Assembly (NCBI RefSeq): GCF_900625095.1
Contig: NZ_LR130760.1
Span: forward strand, 924,417 to 988,416
Length of the DNA: 64,000 bases
Direction of reading: 5' to 3'
Source: Acinetobacter ihumii
GTDB taxonomy: Bacteria; Pseudomonadota; Gammaproteobacteria; Pseudomonadales; Moraxellaceae
Shown here one piece after another: positions 8,776-20,267 of this stretch. The notes under the pieces were generated by a model. The model saw only the letters and a list, made by a program, of their open reading frames with translations, was not told where the DNA came from and made no database searches. The position numbers and the translations under genes were made by a program. Position 1 is the stretch's first letter, and every line of letters begins with the position of its first letter.

Positions 8776-9600
8776 TTAGCAACCACTTTGATACTGTTTC
8801 GGTGTAACACCTGTCAGGCTTTTAAATACCCGATGGAAATGACTTTGATCACTAAAACCCAGATCATAAGCAATGCCAGCCACTGTTTTGCCTTGTTTAA
8901 GCCTTTCTCGCGCCTGATTAATCCGCAAATTAAGTTGAAATGCATGAGGAGTCAGACCAAAATTTCGTTTAAACAGACGTATGACTGCATAACGGCTAAT
9001 TCCACTTTGGCGAGACAATTGCTCAAGTGAGAGAAAATGCTCATGTCGAGAAAGAATATCAACTAAATTTTTTAAATGCTGTTCAAGATAATTTTTTTCA
9101 TCTAGTCGTTTCAATTGTAATGATGGAAATATGATCTGACTCAGCGTTTCAACCAAAGTCTGTTCTTTTTCCAATATGGTTCGCTCCGAATCAAACAAAC
9201 TATCATTTAAGAAACAAAATTGCTGATAAATTTCAGGATTTTTTATAATTTCTGGTTTTAATTTAGGCCTCTGTTGGCACACAATGTCTGTCAAGGATTC
9301 TTCAAGTAACTGATTGAGCCAATCCAGATCAAGGTGCATCATCTGATAACTCCATGTCTGATGAGGTAACGGGTTACAAGAATGTTCAATATTGGCAGGA
9401 ATACTGACGATTGAACCTGATTCAATATTCACTGTTGTATGTAAATAACTACTAAAGCAACTTTGCCCCTGATCCACAGCACCAATAGAAAACGTTGTAT
9501 GACTATGTGATTTATAGCAAATACGACTTTGACATGCCTTACGTGTTTCCACATAAGGCATTCGAGGATCACTCCAAAATACTACATCGACATCAGACAT
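8776..9600 (-). CDS. AraC-family transcriptional regulator
   Basis: A 274-residue regulator. The N-terminal half is an AraC-type cupin ligand domain (HSHTTFSIGAV, then SGSIVSIPANIEHSCNP, with His residues typical of the barrel). The C-terminal 100 residues hold two helix-turn-helix motifs: LEQLSRQSGISRYAVIRLFK and VAGIAYDLGFSDQSHFHRVF, followed by LTGVTPKQY. The gene directly precedes the LysE-type exporter on the same strand, a common pairing in which the regulator senses the exported molecule. The ligand is unknown. Confidence 0.9.
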   Translation of the reverse strand: MSDVDVVFWSDPRMPYVETRKACQSRICYKSHSHTTFSIGAVDQGQSCFSSYLHTTVNIESGSIVSIPANIEHSCNPLPHQTWSYQMMHLDLDWLNQLLEESLTDIVCQQRPKLKPEIIKNPEIYQQFCFLNDSLFDSERTILEKEQTLVETLSQIIFPSLQLKRLDEKNYLEQHLKNLVDILSRHEHFLSLEQLSRQSGISRYAVIRLFKRNFGLTPHAFQLNLRINQARERLKQGKTVAGIAYDLGFSDQSHFHRVFKSLTGVTPKQYQSGC

Positions 9601-9631
9601 AAATAACTTACAGGCTCTTTAAAAGCGCAGC

Positions 9632-10117
9632 TTATTGTGCCAATGCTTGTTCAATATCTGCTTCAATACTTTCTGGTTTCGTGGTCGGTGCGTAACGATT
9701 AAGCACCTTTCCATCTTTACTGACCAAGAATTTAGTAAAATTCCATTTAATGCTTTCACTCCCCAAAATTCCTTTTGCTTCACGAGTTAAGTAGCGAAAA
9801 ATCGCGTGTGATTCTGGCCCTTTAACGTCCACTTTGGCAAACATTGGAAAACTTACGCCATAGTTGCGCTGACAAAAAGCACCGATTTCATCATTTGAAC
9901 CCGGATCTTGTCCACCAAATTGATTGCAGGGAAAACCCAGCACCTCAAAGCCTTGATCCTTATATTTTTCATATACTTTTTCTAAACCTGCAAATTGCGG
10001 AGTAAATCCACATTTACTGGCAGTATTTACAATCAGAAGTACCTTGCCTTCAAAATCAGCAAGAGACTTCGTATCTCCCTCTAATAATTCAGCTTCAAAT
10101 TGATAAAGGCTGGTCAT
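9632..10117 (-). CDS. Glutathione peroxidase family protein
   Basis: Reduces hydrogen peroxide and organic hydroperoxides; bacterial members of this BtuE-like group mostly use thioredoxin. The 161-residue protein has the peroxidatic Cys36 in [10 protein letters not shown], the family motif [13 protein letters not shown] with Gln at about 66, a Cys at about 82 that could be the resolving residue, and WNFTKFL with the conserved Trp/Asn. Its ATG overlaps the msrB stop by four bases, so the pair is translationally coupled and forms a peroxide/methionine-repair operon. Confidence 0.93.
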   Translation of the reverse strand: MTSLYQFEAELLEGDTKSLADFEGKVLLIVNTASKCGFTPQFAGLEKVYEKYKDQGFEVLGFPCNQFGGQDPGSNDEIGAFCQRNYGVSFPMFAKVDVKGPESHAIFRYLTREAKGILGSESIKWNFTKFLVSKDGKVLNRYAPTTKPESIEADIEQALAQ

Positions 10118-10533
10118 GGATAAGTTTCCTCATCATTCTTTTCGTTAGTTTTTAATTGTAATGAAGCCGAATTTACGCAATAGCGAAGTCCTGTCGGCTG
10201 CGGTCCATCTTCAAACACATGCCCTAAATGAGCATCACAATTATGGCAAACAATTTCAGTTCGCGTCATACCGTGTGTCGAGTCTTCATTTTCATCTATA
10301 ACTGCGGCACTTACCGGTCGGTAAAAGCTTGGCCAGCCACTACCACTGTCATATTTAGTTTCTGATGAAAATAATTCTGTACCACAACAACGGCACACAT
10401 AGGTTCCCTGTTGTTTGCTGTTCCAGTATTGTCCTGTAAATGCTGGCTCAGTGCCTTTTTGCCGTGTAATGCGGTACTCTTCAGGTGATAACTCTCTTTG
10501 CCACTCTCGTTCTGTTTTATTGAGCTTTCCCAT
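10114..10533 (-). CDS. msrB: Peptide-methionine (R)-S-oxide reductase
   Basis: Repairs the R form of methionine sulfoxide in proteins. In the 139-residue protein the two zinc CxxC pairs are at Cys47/Cys50 and Cys96/Cys99, [11 protein letters not shown] forms the substrate pocket, and the catalytic Cys119 is in [10 protein letters not shown]. An extra Cys at 49 (CRCC) is present. It is the first gene of a two-gene operon with the glutathione peroxidase. The 228-base gap upstream holds divergent promoters for this gene and alaA. Confidence 0.95.
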   Translation of the reverse strand: MGKLNKTEREWQRELSPEEYRITRQKGTEPAFTGQYWNSKQQGTYVCRCCGTELFSSETKYDSGSGWPSFYRPVSAAVIDENEDSTHGMTRTEIVCHNCDAHLGHVFEDGPQPTGLRYCVNSASLQLKTNEKNDEETYP

Positions 10534-10761
10534 GATCTTTTCCCTGCTTATATTGCTGTTTCAACTAGGATAATTCTATATTTACGTGATTCATTCTAAA
10601 ATTTCTAGTCTTTACTCAACATTTTACAAAACACTCATAATTGGAGATGAAAGCAAAAAGATAGCAATAATAAAAACAAAGAAAGCAATTTTCTTATTGC
10701 AATGCTTTTTCGTAAGCAAAAAAAATGATACTCTTGTCCTATTCTTGCTCAGGATTAAAAA

Positions 10762-12192
10762 ATGTCGCAGAAAAAAAGCGTTGTTTTTAAAAATCTACTG
10801 CCTGTGATCAAACAATATCAACAGGCAGGCTTTACGCATGAAAAAATTGTTGCATTGCTCAGAGACCAACACGGTCTTGATTTGGTAACAACGGAAACAT
10901 TTAAAAGCTATTTATATCGTTATGCAAAAGTGAACGCCACTCCTTCTGAGAGCCCTAAAATGAACAGTACACTTCAAACTCCACGACAAATTAAAAAATC
11001 GTCTAAGCTCGAGCATGTTTGCTACGACATTCGTGGACCTGTGTTACGAGCGGCCAACGAGATGGAGGAGCAAGGTCATAAAATTATTAAACTCAATATT
11101 GGTAATCCGGCCCCATTTGGCTTTGAAGCCCCTCAGGAAATTATCAATGACGTGGCATTAAACTTGCCGAATGCTATTGGTTATACTGACTCTAAAGGCA
11201 TCTTTCCTGCTCGCAAAGCGATTTGTCAGTACTATCAACAAAAAGGAATTCGCGATATGCATGTCAATGACGTGTATATCGGAAACGGCGTGTCTGAACT
11301 GATTGTCATGGCAATGCAAGGCTTGCTGGACGATGGTGACGAAATGCTAGTGCCAATGCCTGACTATCCACTTTGGACAGCAGCCGTGAATTTGTCGGGC
11401 GGTACGGCGATTCATTATAAATGTGATGAAGAAAATAGCTGGTATCCGGACATTGCGGATATGGAAAGTAAAATTACGCCAAATACTCGTGGCATTGTGG
11501 TGATTAATCCGAATAATCCAACAGGTTCGGTTTATCCACGCCATGTGTTAGAGCAAATAGTGGCTTTGGCGAAAAAGCATGATTTGATTTTATTTGCTGA
11601 TGAAATCTACGACAAAATCATTTATGACGGTATTGAACATGTGGCTTTAGCCGCTTTGGCAGGTGATCAACTCTGTATTTCCTTTAATGGGTTGTCTAAA
11701 TCCTATCGTATTGCAGGCTATCGTTCAGGCTGGATGGCAATTACAGGTGATAAGTCCCGTGCCAAAGATTATATCGAAGGTTTGGACATGCTCGCCTCCA
11801 TGCGTCTTTGTGCTAACCATCAGGCACAGTATGCCATTCAAACAGCCTTGGGCGGTTATCAATCGATTAATGACTTAATCCGTCCAAATGGTCGCTTATA
11901 TGAGCAACGTAATATTGCATGGCAAATGCTCAATGAGATTCCGGGAGTGAGCTGTGTCAAACCTGAAGGTGCGATGTATTGCTTCCCTAAACTCGATCCA
12001 AATATTTATCATGTTGAAGATGATGAACAACTGATGCTGGACTTTTTACGTGCAGAGAAAGTTCTTTTGGTGCAAGGTACAGGCTTTAACTGGCCAACGC
12101 ATGATCATTTCCGTTTAGTCTTTTTACCGGCAGAAAATGAATTACGTGAAGCCATTAGCCGTTTAGGTCGTTTCTTGGCCACAAAGCGTTAA
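10762..12192 (+). CDS. alaA: Alanine-synthesising aminotransferase AlaA with an N-terminal extension
   Basis: PLP-dependent fold-type I enzyme making alanine from pyruvate and glutamate. From about residue 79 it follows E. coli AlaA closely: SSKLEHVCYDIRGPVLRAA, NIGNPAPFGFEAP, NPNNPTGSVY, ADEIYDKIIYD, and the Schiff-base lysine at about 313 in NGLSKSYRIAGYRSGW. The total of 476 residues is about 70 longer than the E. coli enzyme. The extra N-terminus (roughly 8-55) is a predicted helical unit with AGFTHEKIVALLRDQHGL and TFKSYLYRYAK, resembling small DNA-binding domains of plasmid and regulatory proteins. An AGGA site 8 bases before the ATG supports the long form. An internal ATG at 10960 would give a nearly standard-length enzyme. 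Confidence 0.9.
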   Translation: MSQKKSVVFKNLLPVIKQYQQAGFTHEKIVALLRDQHGLDLVTTETFKSYLYRYAKVNATPSESPKMNSTLQTPRQIKKSSKLEHVCYDIRGPVLRAANEMEEQGHKIIKLNIGNPAPFGFEAPQEIINDVALNLPNAIGYTDSKGIFPARKAICQYYQQKGIRDMHVNDVYIGNGVSELIVMAMQGLLDDGDEMLVPMPDYPLWTAAVNLSGGTAIHYKCDEENSWYPDIADMESKITPNTRGIVVINPNNPTGSVYPRHVLEQIVALAKKHDLILFADEIYDKIIYDGIEHVALAALAGDQLCISFNGLSKSYRIAGYRSGWMAITGDKSRAKDYIEGLDMLASMRLCANHQAQYAIQTALGGYQSINDLIRPNGRLYEQRNIAWQMLNEIPGVSCVKPEGAMYCFPKLDPNIYHVEDDEQLMLDFLRAEKVLLVQGTGFNWPTHDHFRLVFLPAENELREAISRLGRFLATKR

Positions 12193-12246
12193 TAATGACT
12201 ACATAATAATTTGCCAATGACTTGGTTGGTTAAAAAACATTAAATT

Positions 12247-12277
12247 AAAGCAATGTCTGGCACAGACATTGCTTTTT
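12247..12277 (+). terminator. Terminator of alaA
   Basis: Perfect 13 bp stem AAAGCAATGTCTG / CAGACATTGCTTT with a 3-base loop GCA and a short T run, located 55 bases after the alaA stop. Confidence 0.82.
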
Positions 12278-12291
12278 AAATGGAATTTTAA

Positions 12292-13377
<1,086 letters not shown>

Positions 13378-13472
13378 TCCAATAAATTGATGCCGTTTTT
13401 TAACACAAACAGGTTAAGCGAGACTATCTTTTCGCAACTGTTCGAACTCAAACAGCATCTAAAAATGATATG

Positions 13473-13513
13473 CGTGCAATGTATTAGATAACCACAAATA
13501 TATTGCACGTTTT
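13473..13513 (+). terminator. Probable terminator after ansB
   Basis: Twelve-base-pair stem CGTGCAATGTAT / ATATATTGCACG (one G-U pair) with TTTT right after it, about 95 bases beyond the ansB stop. Confidence 0.65.
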
Positions 13514-13520
13514 ATAATGT

Positions 13521-13551
13521 GATGACGCAAGAGCAAAATTCTTGCGTCATC
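13521..13551. terminator. Second hairpin in the ansB-dnaE gap
   Basis: Perfect 12 bp stem GATGACGCAAGA / TCTTGCGTCATC with a 7-base loop. It lacks a T run, so it is either a backup terminator or a processing site. From 13552 to 13844 I see no gene; the AT-rich part from about 13630 presumably holds the dnaE promoter. Confidence 0.5.
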
Positions 13552-13844
13552 CTCACTTGGCTAGCCCACCTCTTGCTAAGCTTTACTTCCCAAGTCGAAT
13601 CCAAGCATATTGCAGTTATCTCAATCCACAAGATGATGACGTTTTAAATTAAGACGCTCTAAAACATTTTATTTTCAAATAGGGCTTTTATATTTATTCT
13701 TTTCATGATGTTTCTTTGTGAAATATATTTTCAGCCCAAACAGATTATGGTGTTATTGGAAAAATAATAGACAACGGCTCAACTCAGAGCGTGTTAAACT
13801 ACTCAGACTTTATAATCATCGACGAACTTGGTCAGGATCGTTTT

Positions 13845-16800
13845 ATGCAGTTTGTTCATCTTGGTATTCATACAGAGTTTTCGATTACCGAATCGATTGT
13901 TCGGATACCTGATCTTATCAAAGCTGCGGTGAATGAAAGCATGCCTGCGCTGGCATTGACTGATCTTTCCAATTTACATGCTGCCGTCAAATTTTATGGA
14001 AGTTGCCTCTCGAAAGGGATAAAACCCATTTTAGGTAGTGAAATTCGTCTCAATGATGCCGAGCATCGAGTGACTTTACTTGCTATGACCAATGATGGCT
14101 GGCGTAGCCTGACTGAAATCGTGTCACGTGGGTTTATTGAAGGTCAGCAACTGAGTATTCCTTGTGTACAAAAACAATGGGTTTTAGACCAACATCAAGA
14201 CATGATCGTTTTACTCGGGCAACATAGTGATGTCGGCAAAATGCTGTGTTCGTCCAACCCACAAAAAGCAGAACCTTTACTACAAGCTTGGCAAGAAAAA
14301 TTTGGCAATCGCGTTTATCTTGCATTAACTCGCACAGACCGTGTTGGTGAAGAAGATTATATTCAGGAAGCGGTCAAGCTTGCAGCCAAATATCATGTCG
14401 GTGTGGTCGCACATAATGATGTGCATTTTGTTGAGCGTGATGATTTTGAAGCACATGAAGCACGTGTCTGCATCGCAGATGGCTATGTTTTGGCGGATGA
14501 TCGTCGTCCACGCACCTATAGTCCAGAACAATATTTTAAAACTGCCGAAGAAATGTCTGAATTATTTTCAGACATTCCAAGTGCTTTAGAAAATACCTAT
14601 TACATTGCCCAGCGTTGTAATGTCAGCTTGCAACTGGGCACCTACTTCCTGCCTGATTATCCGATTCCTGAAGGTTTTACCATTGATAGCTACTTTGAGC
14701 ATTTGTCCAAAGTCGGTTTAGAGGAACGTCTGGAATTACTTTATCCTGTTGCAGAGCGTGACGAAGACTGGTCAGAGATTCGTAAACCTTATGATGAACG
14801 TATCAAATATGAAGTTGATATTATTCTCAAAATGGGTTTTCCGGGTTACTTCCTGATCGTCATGGACTTTATTCAATGGGCCAAAAATAACGGTGTCCCT
14901 GTGGGACCGGGACGTGGTTCAGGTGCAGGTTCATTGGTGGCGTATAGTTTAAAAATTACCGATCTTGATCCCCTACGTTACGATTTGCTCTTTGAACGTT
15001 TCTTAAATCCAGAACGTGTTTCAATGCCCGACTTTGATGTCGATTTTTGTATTGCAGGTCGTGACCGCGTCATTGACTATGTGTCACGTACCTATGGTCG
15101 TGAAGCGGTATCGCAGATTGCAACCTTCGGTACCATGGCGGCCAAAGGTGCCATTCGAGATGTAGCACGGGTTTTAGGGAAATCCTATGGTTTGGCCGAT
15201 CGTATTTCAAAAATGGTACCGACCAAACCGCTTGGCGTAGATTTAGCCACCGCCATTGAAATGGAACCGCAACTTAAAGATATCGTCACCAATCCGTCCA
15301 ATCCAGATAATGATGATGCCAGTGAAATCTGGGAAATGGCACTTAAACTCGAAGGGATTACCCGTAATACAGGTAAACATGCGGGTGGCGTGGTCATTGC
15401 ACCGGGTAAAATTACCGATTATTCAGCCGTGATGTGTGAGGCGGACGGAACAAACCGTGTTGCGCAATTCGATAAAGACGATGTAGAAGCTGCGGGGCTG
15501 GTAAAATTTGACTTTTTGGGTTTACGTAACCTGACCGTGATTGAGGATGCGATTCAAAATATTAATAAACGCGCTGATGTTAAGGAACCTTTAGTCATTG
15601 AACGCGTACCACTCGATGATGCTGATGCATACAGAGTCTTCGCGGATGCCAATACTACAGCGGTATTCCAGTTTGAATCCGTCGGTATGAAACGCATGCT
15701 TAAAGAAGCGCGTCCAAGTAAGTTTGAAGAAATTATTGCTTTCGTATCATTATACCGTCCAGGTCCAATGGATCTGATTCCTGACTTTATCCATCGTATG
15801 CACGGTGGCGAGTTTGAATACTTACATCCTCTACTTGAAAGTGTGCTTGAACCGACTTACGGTATTATGGTTTATCAGGAACAGGTGATGCAGGCGGCAC
15901 AGTTCTGTGCAGGCTATACACTTGGCGGTGCGGACTTGTTGCGCCGTGCGATGGGGAAAAAGAAACCTGAAGAAATGGTGAAACAACGCCAGATCTTCAT
16001 TACGGGTGCTGCTGAAAAAGAGATTGATGAAGCCACAGCCAATCATATCTTTGACTATATGGAAAAGTTTGCAGGCTATGGTTTTAACAAATCGCATGCT
16101 GCTGCCTATGCCCTTGTCGCCTATCATACTGCATGGTTGAAAGCACACTATCCTGCGGAGTTTATGGCAGCGGTCATGTCATCGGAAATGCAAAACACAG
16201 ATAACGTCGTGTTTTTAATTGATGACTGCCGTAGTAATGGATTGGAAGTTTTACCGCCTTCAGTCAATATGTCGATTTATCGCTTTCACGCCAGTGATGA
16301 AAAAACTGTGGTTTATGGCTTGGGTGCCATTAAAGGTGTGGGTGAACAAGCCATGCAATCAGTGATTGATTCACGCGAAAAAGATGGCCCTTATACTGAC
16401 CTTTTTGATTTTTGTCATCGTATCGACCTGAAAAAAATCAATAAACGAACCCTTGAAGCGTTAATTCGTGCGGGCGCATTAGATTGTTTGGGTATTGAAC
16501 GCTCAAGTTTAATGGCACAATTGCCTGAAGCAGTACAAGCCGCTGAACAGGCACGGCAAAATCGCGAAACAGGAATTATGGATTTGTTTGGTGAGGTTGA
16601 AGAAGTTCAGCGTAAACCAGCAAAACCAGTCAAACCTTGGTCAGACGAAGTTCGTCTTAAAGGTGAAAAAGACACACTTGGCTTATATTTGACTGGTCAT
16701 CCGATTGATGTTTATCGTCCAGAACTCAAAGCATTTATCCCAGCCAAAATTAATGAGCTAACGCCAACTCGCCGTGGTCAAACCACGGTTATTGCAGGTT

Positions 16801-17408
16801 TGGTGGTCGATGTTGCCAACTTCCCAAATCGGATCATGATTACGCTAGATGATGGTACTGCCCGAATTGAAGTCAGCTGTAATCATGAACGCTTTCAACG
16901 CTTTAAAGATATTATTCAAGTTGAACAAGTCGTCGTCATTGAAGCCGAAATTTATGAACGTGAAGGCTTTGACCGCCCAATGGCACGTTTAAGTAAAGCC
17001 TTTAGCCTCAATGAAATTCGGCAAAAACGTGCCAATCATATTCGGATTCAACCGACTAAGGACTTAATGAGTGCGTCATTGGCTCATGATTTACAACAAA
17101 TCATTTTGCCGTTTTGTAATATTGATCTGTGTCAGCATATTCCTGTACAAATTGCGATTGAACAAGACTACGCCACAGCTGAACTCTATCTTGGACAAAA
17201 CTGGAAAGTCGCACCGCTTGATGAACTACTGGTCAAATTGCGTGATTATTTTGGAAAAGAATCGATTTATATCGAATATCAAGTCAAGTCCAAAGCCGCA
17301 AAAGCAGCCGAGCCAATACGCAATGCGCCTCTTGCGCCACCACCAACGGACCTGTCTATGGATGAAGCCATGGACATGTATCAGGCAGAAGTCTCGCAAT
17401 ATTCTTAA
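13845..17408 (+). CDS. dnaE: DNA polymerase III alpha subunit
   Basis: Catalytic subunit of the replicative polymerase. The 1187-residue protein starts with the PHP domain (MQFVHLGIHTEFSITES). The polymerase core includes GPGRGSGAGSLVAY, the catalytic aspartates at about 398 and 400 in PDFDVDFC, YRPGPMDLIPDFI and GFNKSHAAAYA. A helix-hairpin-helix region (VYGLGAIKGVGEQAM) and a C-terminal OB-fold domain (TTVIAGLVVDV...DDGTARIEV) follow. Length and domain order are normal. The frame is open upstream to 13791, but the ATG at 13845 has an AGGA 7 bases before it and begins the PHP domain. trmJ starts 21 bases downstream. Confidence 0.97.
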   Translation: MQFVHLGIHTEFSITESIVRIPDLIKAAVNESMPALALTDLSNLHAAVKFYGSCLSKGIKPILGSEIRLNDAEHRVTLLAMTNDGWRSLTEIVSRGFIEGQQLSIPCVQKQWVLDQHQDMIVLLGQHSDVGKMLCSSNPQKAEPLLQAWQEKFGNRVYLALTRTDRVGEEDYIQEAVKLAAKYHVGVVAHNDVHFVERDDFEAHEARVCIADGYVLADDRRPRTYSPEQYFKTAEEMSELFSDIPSALENTYYIAQRCNVSLQLGTYFLPDYPIPEGFTIDSYFEHLSKVGLEERLELLYPVAERDEDWSEIRKPYDERIKYEVDIILKMGFPGYFLIVMDFIQWAKNNGVPVGPGRGSGAGSLVAYSLKITDLDPLRYDLLFERFLNPERVSMPDFDVDFCIAGRDRVIDYVSRTYGREAVSQIATFGTMAAKGAIRDVARVLGKSYGLADRISKMVPTKPLGVDLATAIEMEPQLKDIVTNPSNPDNDDASEIWEMALKLEGITRNTGKHAGGVVIAPGKITDYSAVMCEADGTNRVAQFDKDDVEAAGLVKFDFLGLRNLTVIEDAIQNINKRADVKEPLVIERVPLDDADAYRVFADANTTAVFQFESVGMKRMLKEARPSKFEEIIAFVSLYRPGPMDLIPDFIHRMHGGEFEYLHPLLESVLEPTYGIMVYQEQVMQAAQFCAGYTLGGADLLRRAMGKKKPEEMVKQRQIFITGAAEKEIDEATANHIFDYMEKFAGYGFNKSHAAAYALVAYHTAWLKAHYPAEFMAAVMSSEMQNTDNVVFLIDDCRSNGLEVLPPSVNMSIYRFHASDEKTVVYGLGAIKGVGEQAMQSVIDSREKDGPYTDLFDFCHRIDLKKINKRTLEALIRAGALDCLGIERSSLMAQLPEAVQAAEQARQNRETGIMDLFGEVEEVQRKPAKPVKPWSDEVRLKGEKDTLGLYLTGHPIDVYRPELKAFIPAKINELTPTRRGQTTVIAGLVVDVANFPNRIMITLDDGTARIEVSCNHERFQRFKDIIQVEQVVVIEAEIYEREGFDRPMARLSKAFSLNEIRQKRANHIRIQPTKDLMSASLAHDLQQIILPFCNIDLCQHIPVQIAIEQDYATAELYLGQNWKVAPLDELLVKLRDYFGKESIYIEYQVKSKAAKAAEPIRNAPLAPPPTDLSMDEAMDMYQAEVSQYS

Positions 17409-17429
17409 AATTTTAGATCTGGATCATTT

Positions 17430-18290
17430 ATGAATACATCTGACAATGCGTCAGTTTCACAGTCTTTGTCGCATGTAAAAATCGTCATGGTGAATACCAC
17501 ATTGCCTGCGAATATTGGTAGTGCGCTTAGAGCCATGAAAACCATGGGACTGAGCAAACTGGTTCTAGTTAAACCTAAAACTTATCCGCATCCAGATATC
17601 GACGCCCTAGCAGCGGGCGCGCAAGATTTAATTGAACAGATTGAAATTGTAGACACCTTGGAACAAGCCATTCAGGATTGTCATCTTGTGTTTGGTACCA
17701 GTGCGCGCAGTCGTACTATTCCGTGGCCATTGCTTGATGTCCGCCCTGCTGCTGAACTTTCCATGCAAGCTGTAGTACAAAAGCAACAGCAAGTTGCGAT
17801 TGTATTTGGTCGTGAAGACCGTGGCTTAACCAATGAAGAATTAGCATTAGCAAATTATCATCTGACCATTCCAGTGAACACGGAGTACGGTGTATTGAAT
17901 GTAGCGCAAGCCATTCAAGTCGTGTGTTATGAAATGCGCATGGCAACTTTACAGCAGCTTCAACAAGAGACTGAATCACAAGAAAATGCCAATGTTGGGC
18001 AAATGCCTGTCACCGCTGACACGGCAATGGAATGGGATGAACCTTTAGTCAATCATCAACAAATGCAGGAATTCTATCCACATTTAGAAAAAATGCTGGT
18101 CGATATCGAGTTTCTTGATCCAGAAAATCCGCGTTTGTTACCTTTACGCTTGCGTCGTTTATTCGGACGTATACAATTAGATCGTATGGAATATCATTTA
18201 CTTCGTGGCATATTTAGCCGTGTCCAAGCCTTAAGTCAGGGCACATGGAAAAAAACATCAATGGATAAAGAGGATCAATCCAATGCTTAA
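17430..18290 (+). CDS. trmJ: tRNA (cytidine/uridine-2'-O-)-methyltransferase TrmJ
   Basis: SPOUT-class methyltransferase that 2'-O-methylates position 32 of several tRNAs using S-adenosylmethionine. The 286-residue protein shows the family motifs: [20 protein letters not shown] near the start, [27 protein letters not shown], and the knotted C-terminal part of the fold, [21 protein letters not shown]-terminal helical tail follows (about 195-286). It lies between dnaE and cysE and overlaps cysE by 8 bases, so trmJ and cysE are translationally coupled. Confidence 0.94.
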   Translation: MNTSDNASVSQSLSHVKIVMVNTTLPANIGSALRAMKTMGLSKLVLVKPKTYPHPDIDALAAGAQDLIEQIEIVDTLEQAIQDCHLVFGTSARSRTIPWPLLDVRPAAELSMQAVVQKQQQVAIVFGREDRGLTNEELALANYHLTIPVNTEYGVLNVAQAIQVVCYEMRMATLQQLQQETESQENANVGQMPVTADTAMEWDEPLVNHQQMQEFYPHLEKMLVDIEFLDPENPRLLPLRLRRLFGRIQLDRMEYHLLRGIFSRVQALSQGTWKKTSMDKEDQSNA

Positions 18291-19095
18291 ACAGCTCAAA
18301 GAAGATATTCAGGCTGTATTTGCGCGTGATCCAGCAGCTCGCAATACTTTAGAAGTCATTACCAACTATCCGGGTATTCATGCACTGTTCATGCATCGCG
18401 TCGCGCATAAACTCTGGGAAAAAGACTGTAAAAGTACTGCACGCTTATTATCAACTTTTAGCCGTTTTGCAACAGGCATTGAAATTCATCCCGGCGCTAA
18501 AATTGGCAAACGTTTCTTTATCGATCATGGTATGGGTGTGGTTATTGGGGAAACGGCTGAGATTGGGGATGATGTAACCTTATATCATGGCGTCACTTTA
18601 GGCGGTACTACATGGAATAAAGGTAAACGCCATCCCACTTTGGAAGATGGTGTGATTGTCGGTGCTGGCGCAAAAATTTTGGGACCTTTTACCGTCGGTA
18701 AAAATGCCAAAGTGGGCTCAAATGCCGTCGTGACCAAAGAGGTTCCTGCGGGTGTTACCGCAGTAGGCAATCCTGCTCGCTTTATCTATAAAGATAAGAT
18801 CACTGAAAATGAAGAAGAACAACGTCGTCGCAATTATGCAGAAAGTATTGGTTTTCAGCCCTATGCAACGACCACTGACCAGACTGATCCGATTTTAGAA
18901 GGCATGCGCGTATTGCTGGACCGTATTCAACACAATGAAGCGCGGATGAATACCTTGTGTCAGCGATTATCACTACTTGATCCGACCTTTAATCAACAAA
19001 AACAGGATGAACAACCTTTTAGTGATGAAGAATTGAAAATCATTGAAGAAGTGCGTCGTGAATGTGAAGCACAAAGTCAATCGTCTAAAGCATAA
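18283..19095 (+). CDS. cysE: Serine O-acetyltransferase
   Basis: Acetylates serine with acetyl-CoA, the first committed step of cysteine synthesis. The 270-residue protein has the N-terminal helical domain and the left-handed beta-helix of hexapeptide repeats ([43 protein letters not shown]). The catalytic His is in [11 protein letters not shown]. The C-terminal tail after about residue 185 is longer than in E. coli CysE and charged. The feedback-sensitive C-terminal Ile of the E. coli enzyme is not evident. It overlaps trmJ by 8 bases. Confidence 0.94.
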   Translation: MLKQLKEDIQAVFARDPAARNTLEVITNYPGIHALFMHRVAHKLWEKDCKSTARLLSTFSRFATGIEIHPGAKIGKRFFIDHGMGVVIGETAEIGDDVTLYHGVTLGGTTWNKGKRHPTLEDGVIVGAGAKILGPFTVGKNAKVGSNAVVTKEVPAGVTAVGNPARFIYKDKITENEEEQRRRNYAESIGFQPYATTTDQTDPILEGMRVLLDRIQHNEARMNTLCQRLSLLDPTFNQQKQDEQPFSDEELKIIEEVRRECEAQSQSSKA

Positions 19096-19206
19096 ACAAT
19101 TGGTTTAATACTGTAACACGTCTCTCATTGCATGTTTGTCTGGCTTTTTTTAGACTGGCTCGACAAACAGCTTTTTAACTTTAAACAACAAAGAATGGAC
19201 GTTTCT

Positions 19207-20136
19207 ATGATGCTTAAGCCTTTGGCATATACCCTACTTGCAGCTTCAGTATTAACCGCCTGTAGTCCCGTTGCTGTCAAAAAAAATAATGCACCTGAAC
19301 CTTTTGTTTTTACAGAACCTGAGGTTTCACCTCCTTTTTATGCGCTCAATCCATTTAATTACGATGCACCACCTCCATTTGAAATTGCACTCAAAGAAGC
19401 TGCTGCACAACCTGTGACTAAAATGGTCATTACGCATCCAGATGATCCGTCTAAAAGCATTACACTTGATGTCAACAAACTGATTATTCCAACTGCTAAC
19501 AACAATACCCGAGCCATGAAATACGCTGCTTTAGCTGGTGAAAATGAGCTTGATGTGACAGATATAGATGATTTCTTACAACTGGTTGAAGGTAAAGCCC
19601 GTCATTACCCACCCCGCTTTACTGACCGTCAGGAACGTAAAGGCTATGAAAGCAAGTTAAAGGAAGTCTCGTCTCAACTTGATACACTGGCGACTAATCC
19701 AAATGCATCATTTGACGTTTTAATTCGTGCTTTCAAAGCCAGCGTATTAGGTCGTAATCTGGATTTGGGCTCAGCTTATACCACTAAATCCCTCACTTAC
19801 GCGCAACGTTTACTTAAAATGAATCCTGAAGATGCTGAAGCAAATTTCTGGTTTGGTTTTGGTCTGTCTGAAGGTGGCGGTCAAAGTGAAGCGATTCCAT
19901 ATTTAAATAAAGCCATGCAAGGTGGTGTTCAAGAGGCGTATCTGGCTTCTGTTAATAACTACATTGCAATGGAACAAAAGAAAAACGCAATTCAGACCCT
20001 CAAAAACTACAAAATCAAATATCCTGATGAGGCAGAAGTGGCAGATCGCTTGCTCACTGAAATTGAAAAACAGGGTCGCTGGAATGTCTGGCAGGTTCTT
20101 AATAATCCTGCGATTGCAGCTAAACCTGCATCGTAA
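19207..20136 (+). CDS. Putative lipoprotein with TPR-like C-terminus
   Basis: A 309-residue protein with a lipoprotein signal (LLAASVLTAC, lipobox Cys at about 19) and a proline-rich linker after it (FVFTEPEVSPPF, DAPPPFE). The C-terminal third reads as helical repeats of TPR type, for example YAQRLLKMNPEDAEANFWFGFGL and AIPYLNKAMQGG, suggesting a protein-binding scaffold at the outer membrane. The frame is open from 19132, but a GGA six bases before 19207 and the signal peptide place the start there. No specific function is recognised. Confidence 0.75.
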   Translation: MMLKPLAYTLLAASVLTACSPVAVKKNNAPEPFVFTEPEVSPPFYALNPFNYDAPPPFEIALKEAAAQPVTKMVITHPDDPSKSITLDVNKLIIPTANNNTRAMKYAALAGENELDVTDIDDFLQLVEGKARHYPPRFTDRQERKGYESKLKEVSSQLDTLATNPNASFDVLIRAFKASVLGRNLDLGSAYTTKSLTYAQRLLKMNPEDAEANFWFGFGLSEGGGQSEAIPYLNKAMQGGVQEAYLASVNNYIAMEQKKNAIQTLKNYKIKYPDEAEVADRLLTEIEKQGRWNVWQVLNNPAIAAKPAS

Positions 20137-20154
20137 ATATCCCCATTTAAAATC

Positions 20155-20180
20155 AGGCTGTTTTTACAGCCTTTTTTTTT
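20155..20180 (+). terminator. Terminator of the 19207 lipoprotein gene
   Basis: Seven-base-pair stem AGGCTGT / ACAGCCT, loop TTTT, then at least eight T residues, 18 bases after the stop. Confidence 0.88.
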
Positions 20181-20267
20181 CAATAATTATTTTTTACTGA
20201 ATTGAAAATTCATTCAGATCACGTATGATCAGACCATGATCAAATCAATTTTTATCGATTGAACTCT

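Noticed and set aside
10586..10807. Frame overlapping the start of alaA
   Set aside because: Lys/Ile/Phe-rich translation of AT-rich promoter DNA with no ribosome-binding site, running out of frame into alaA.
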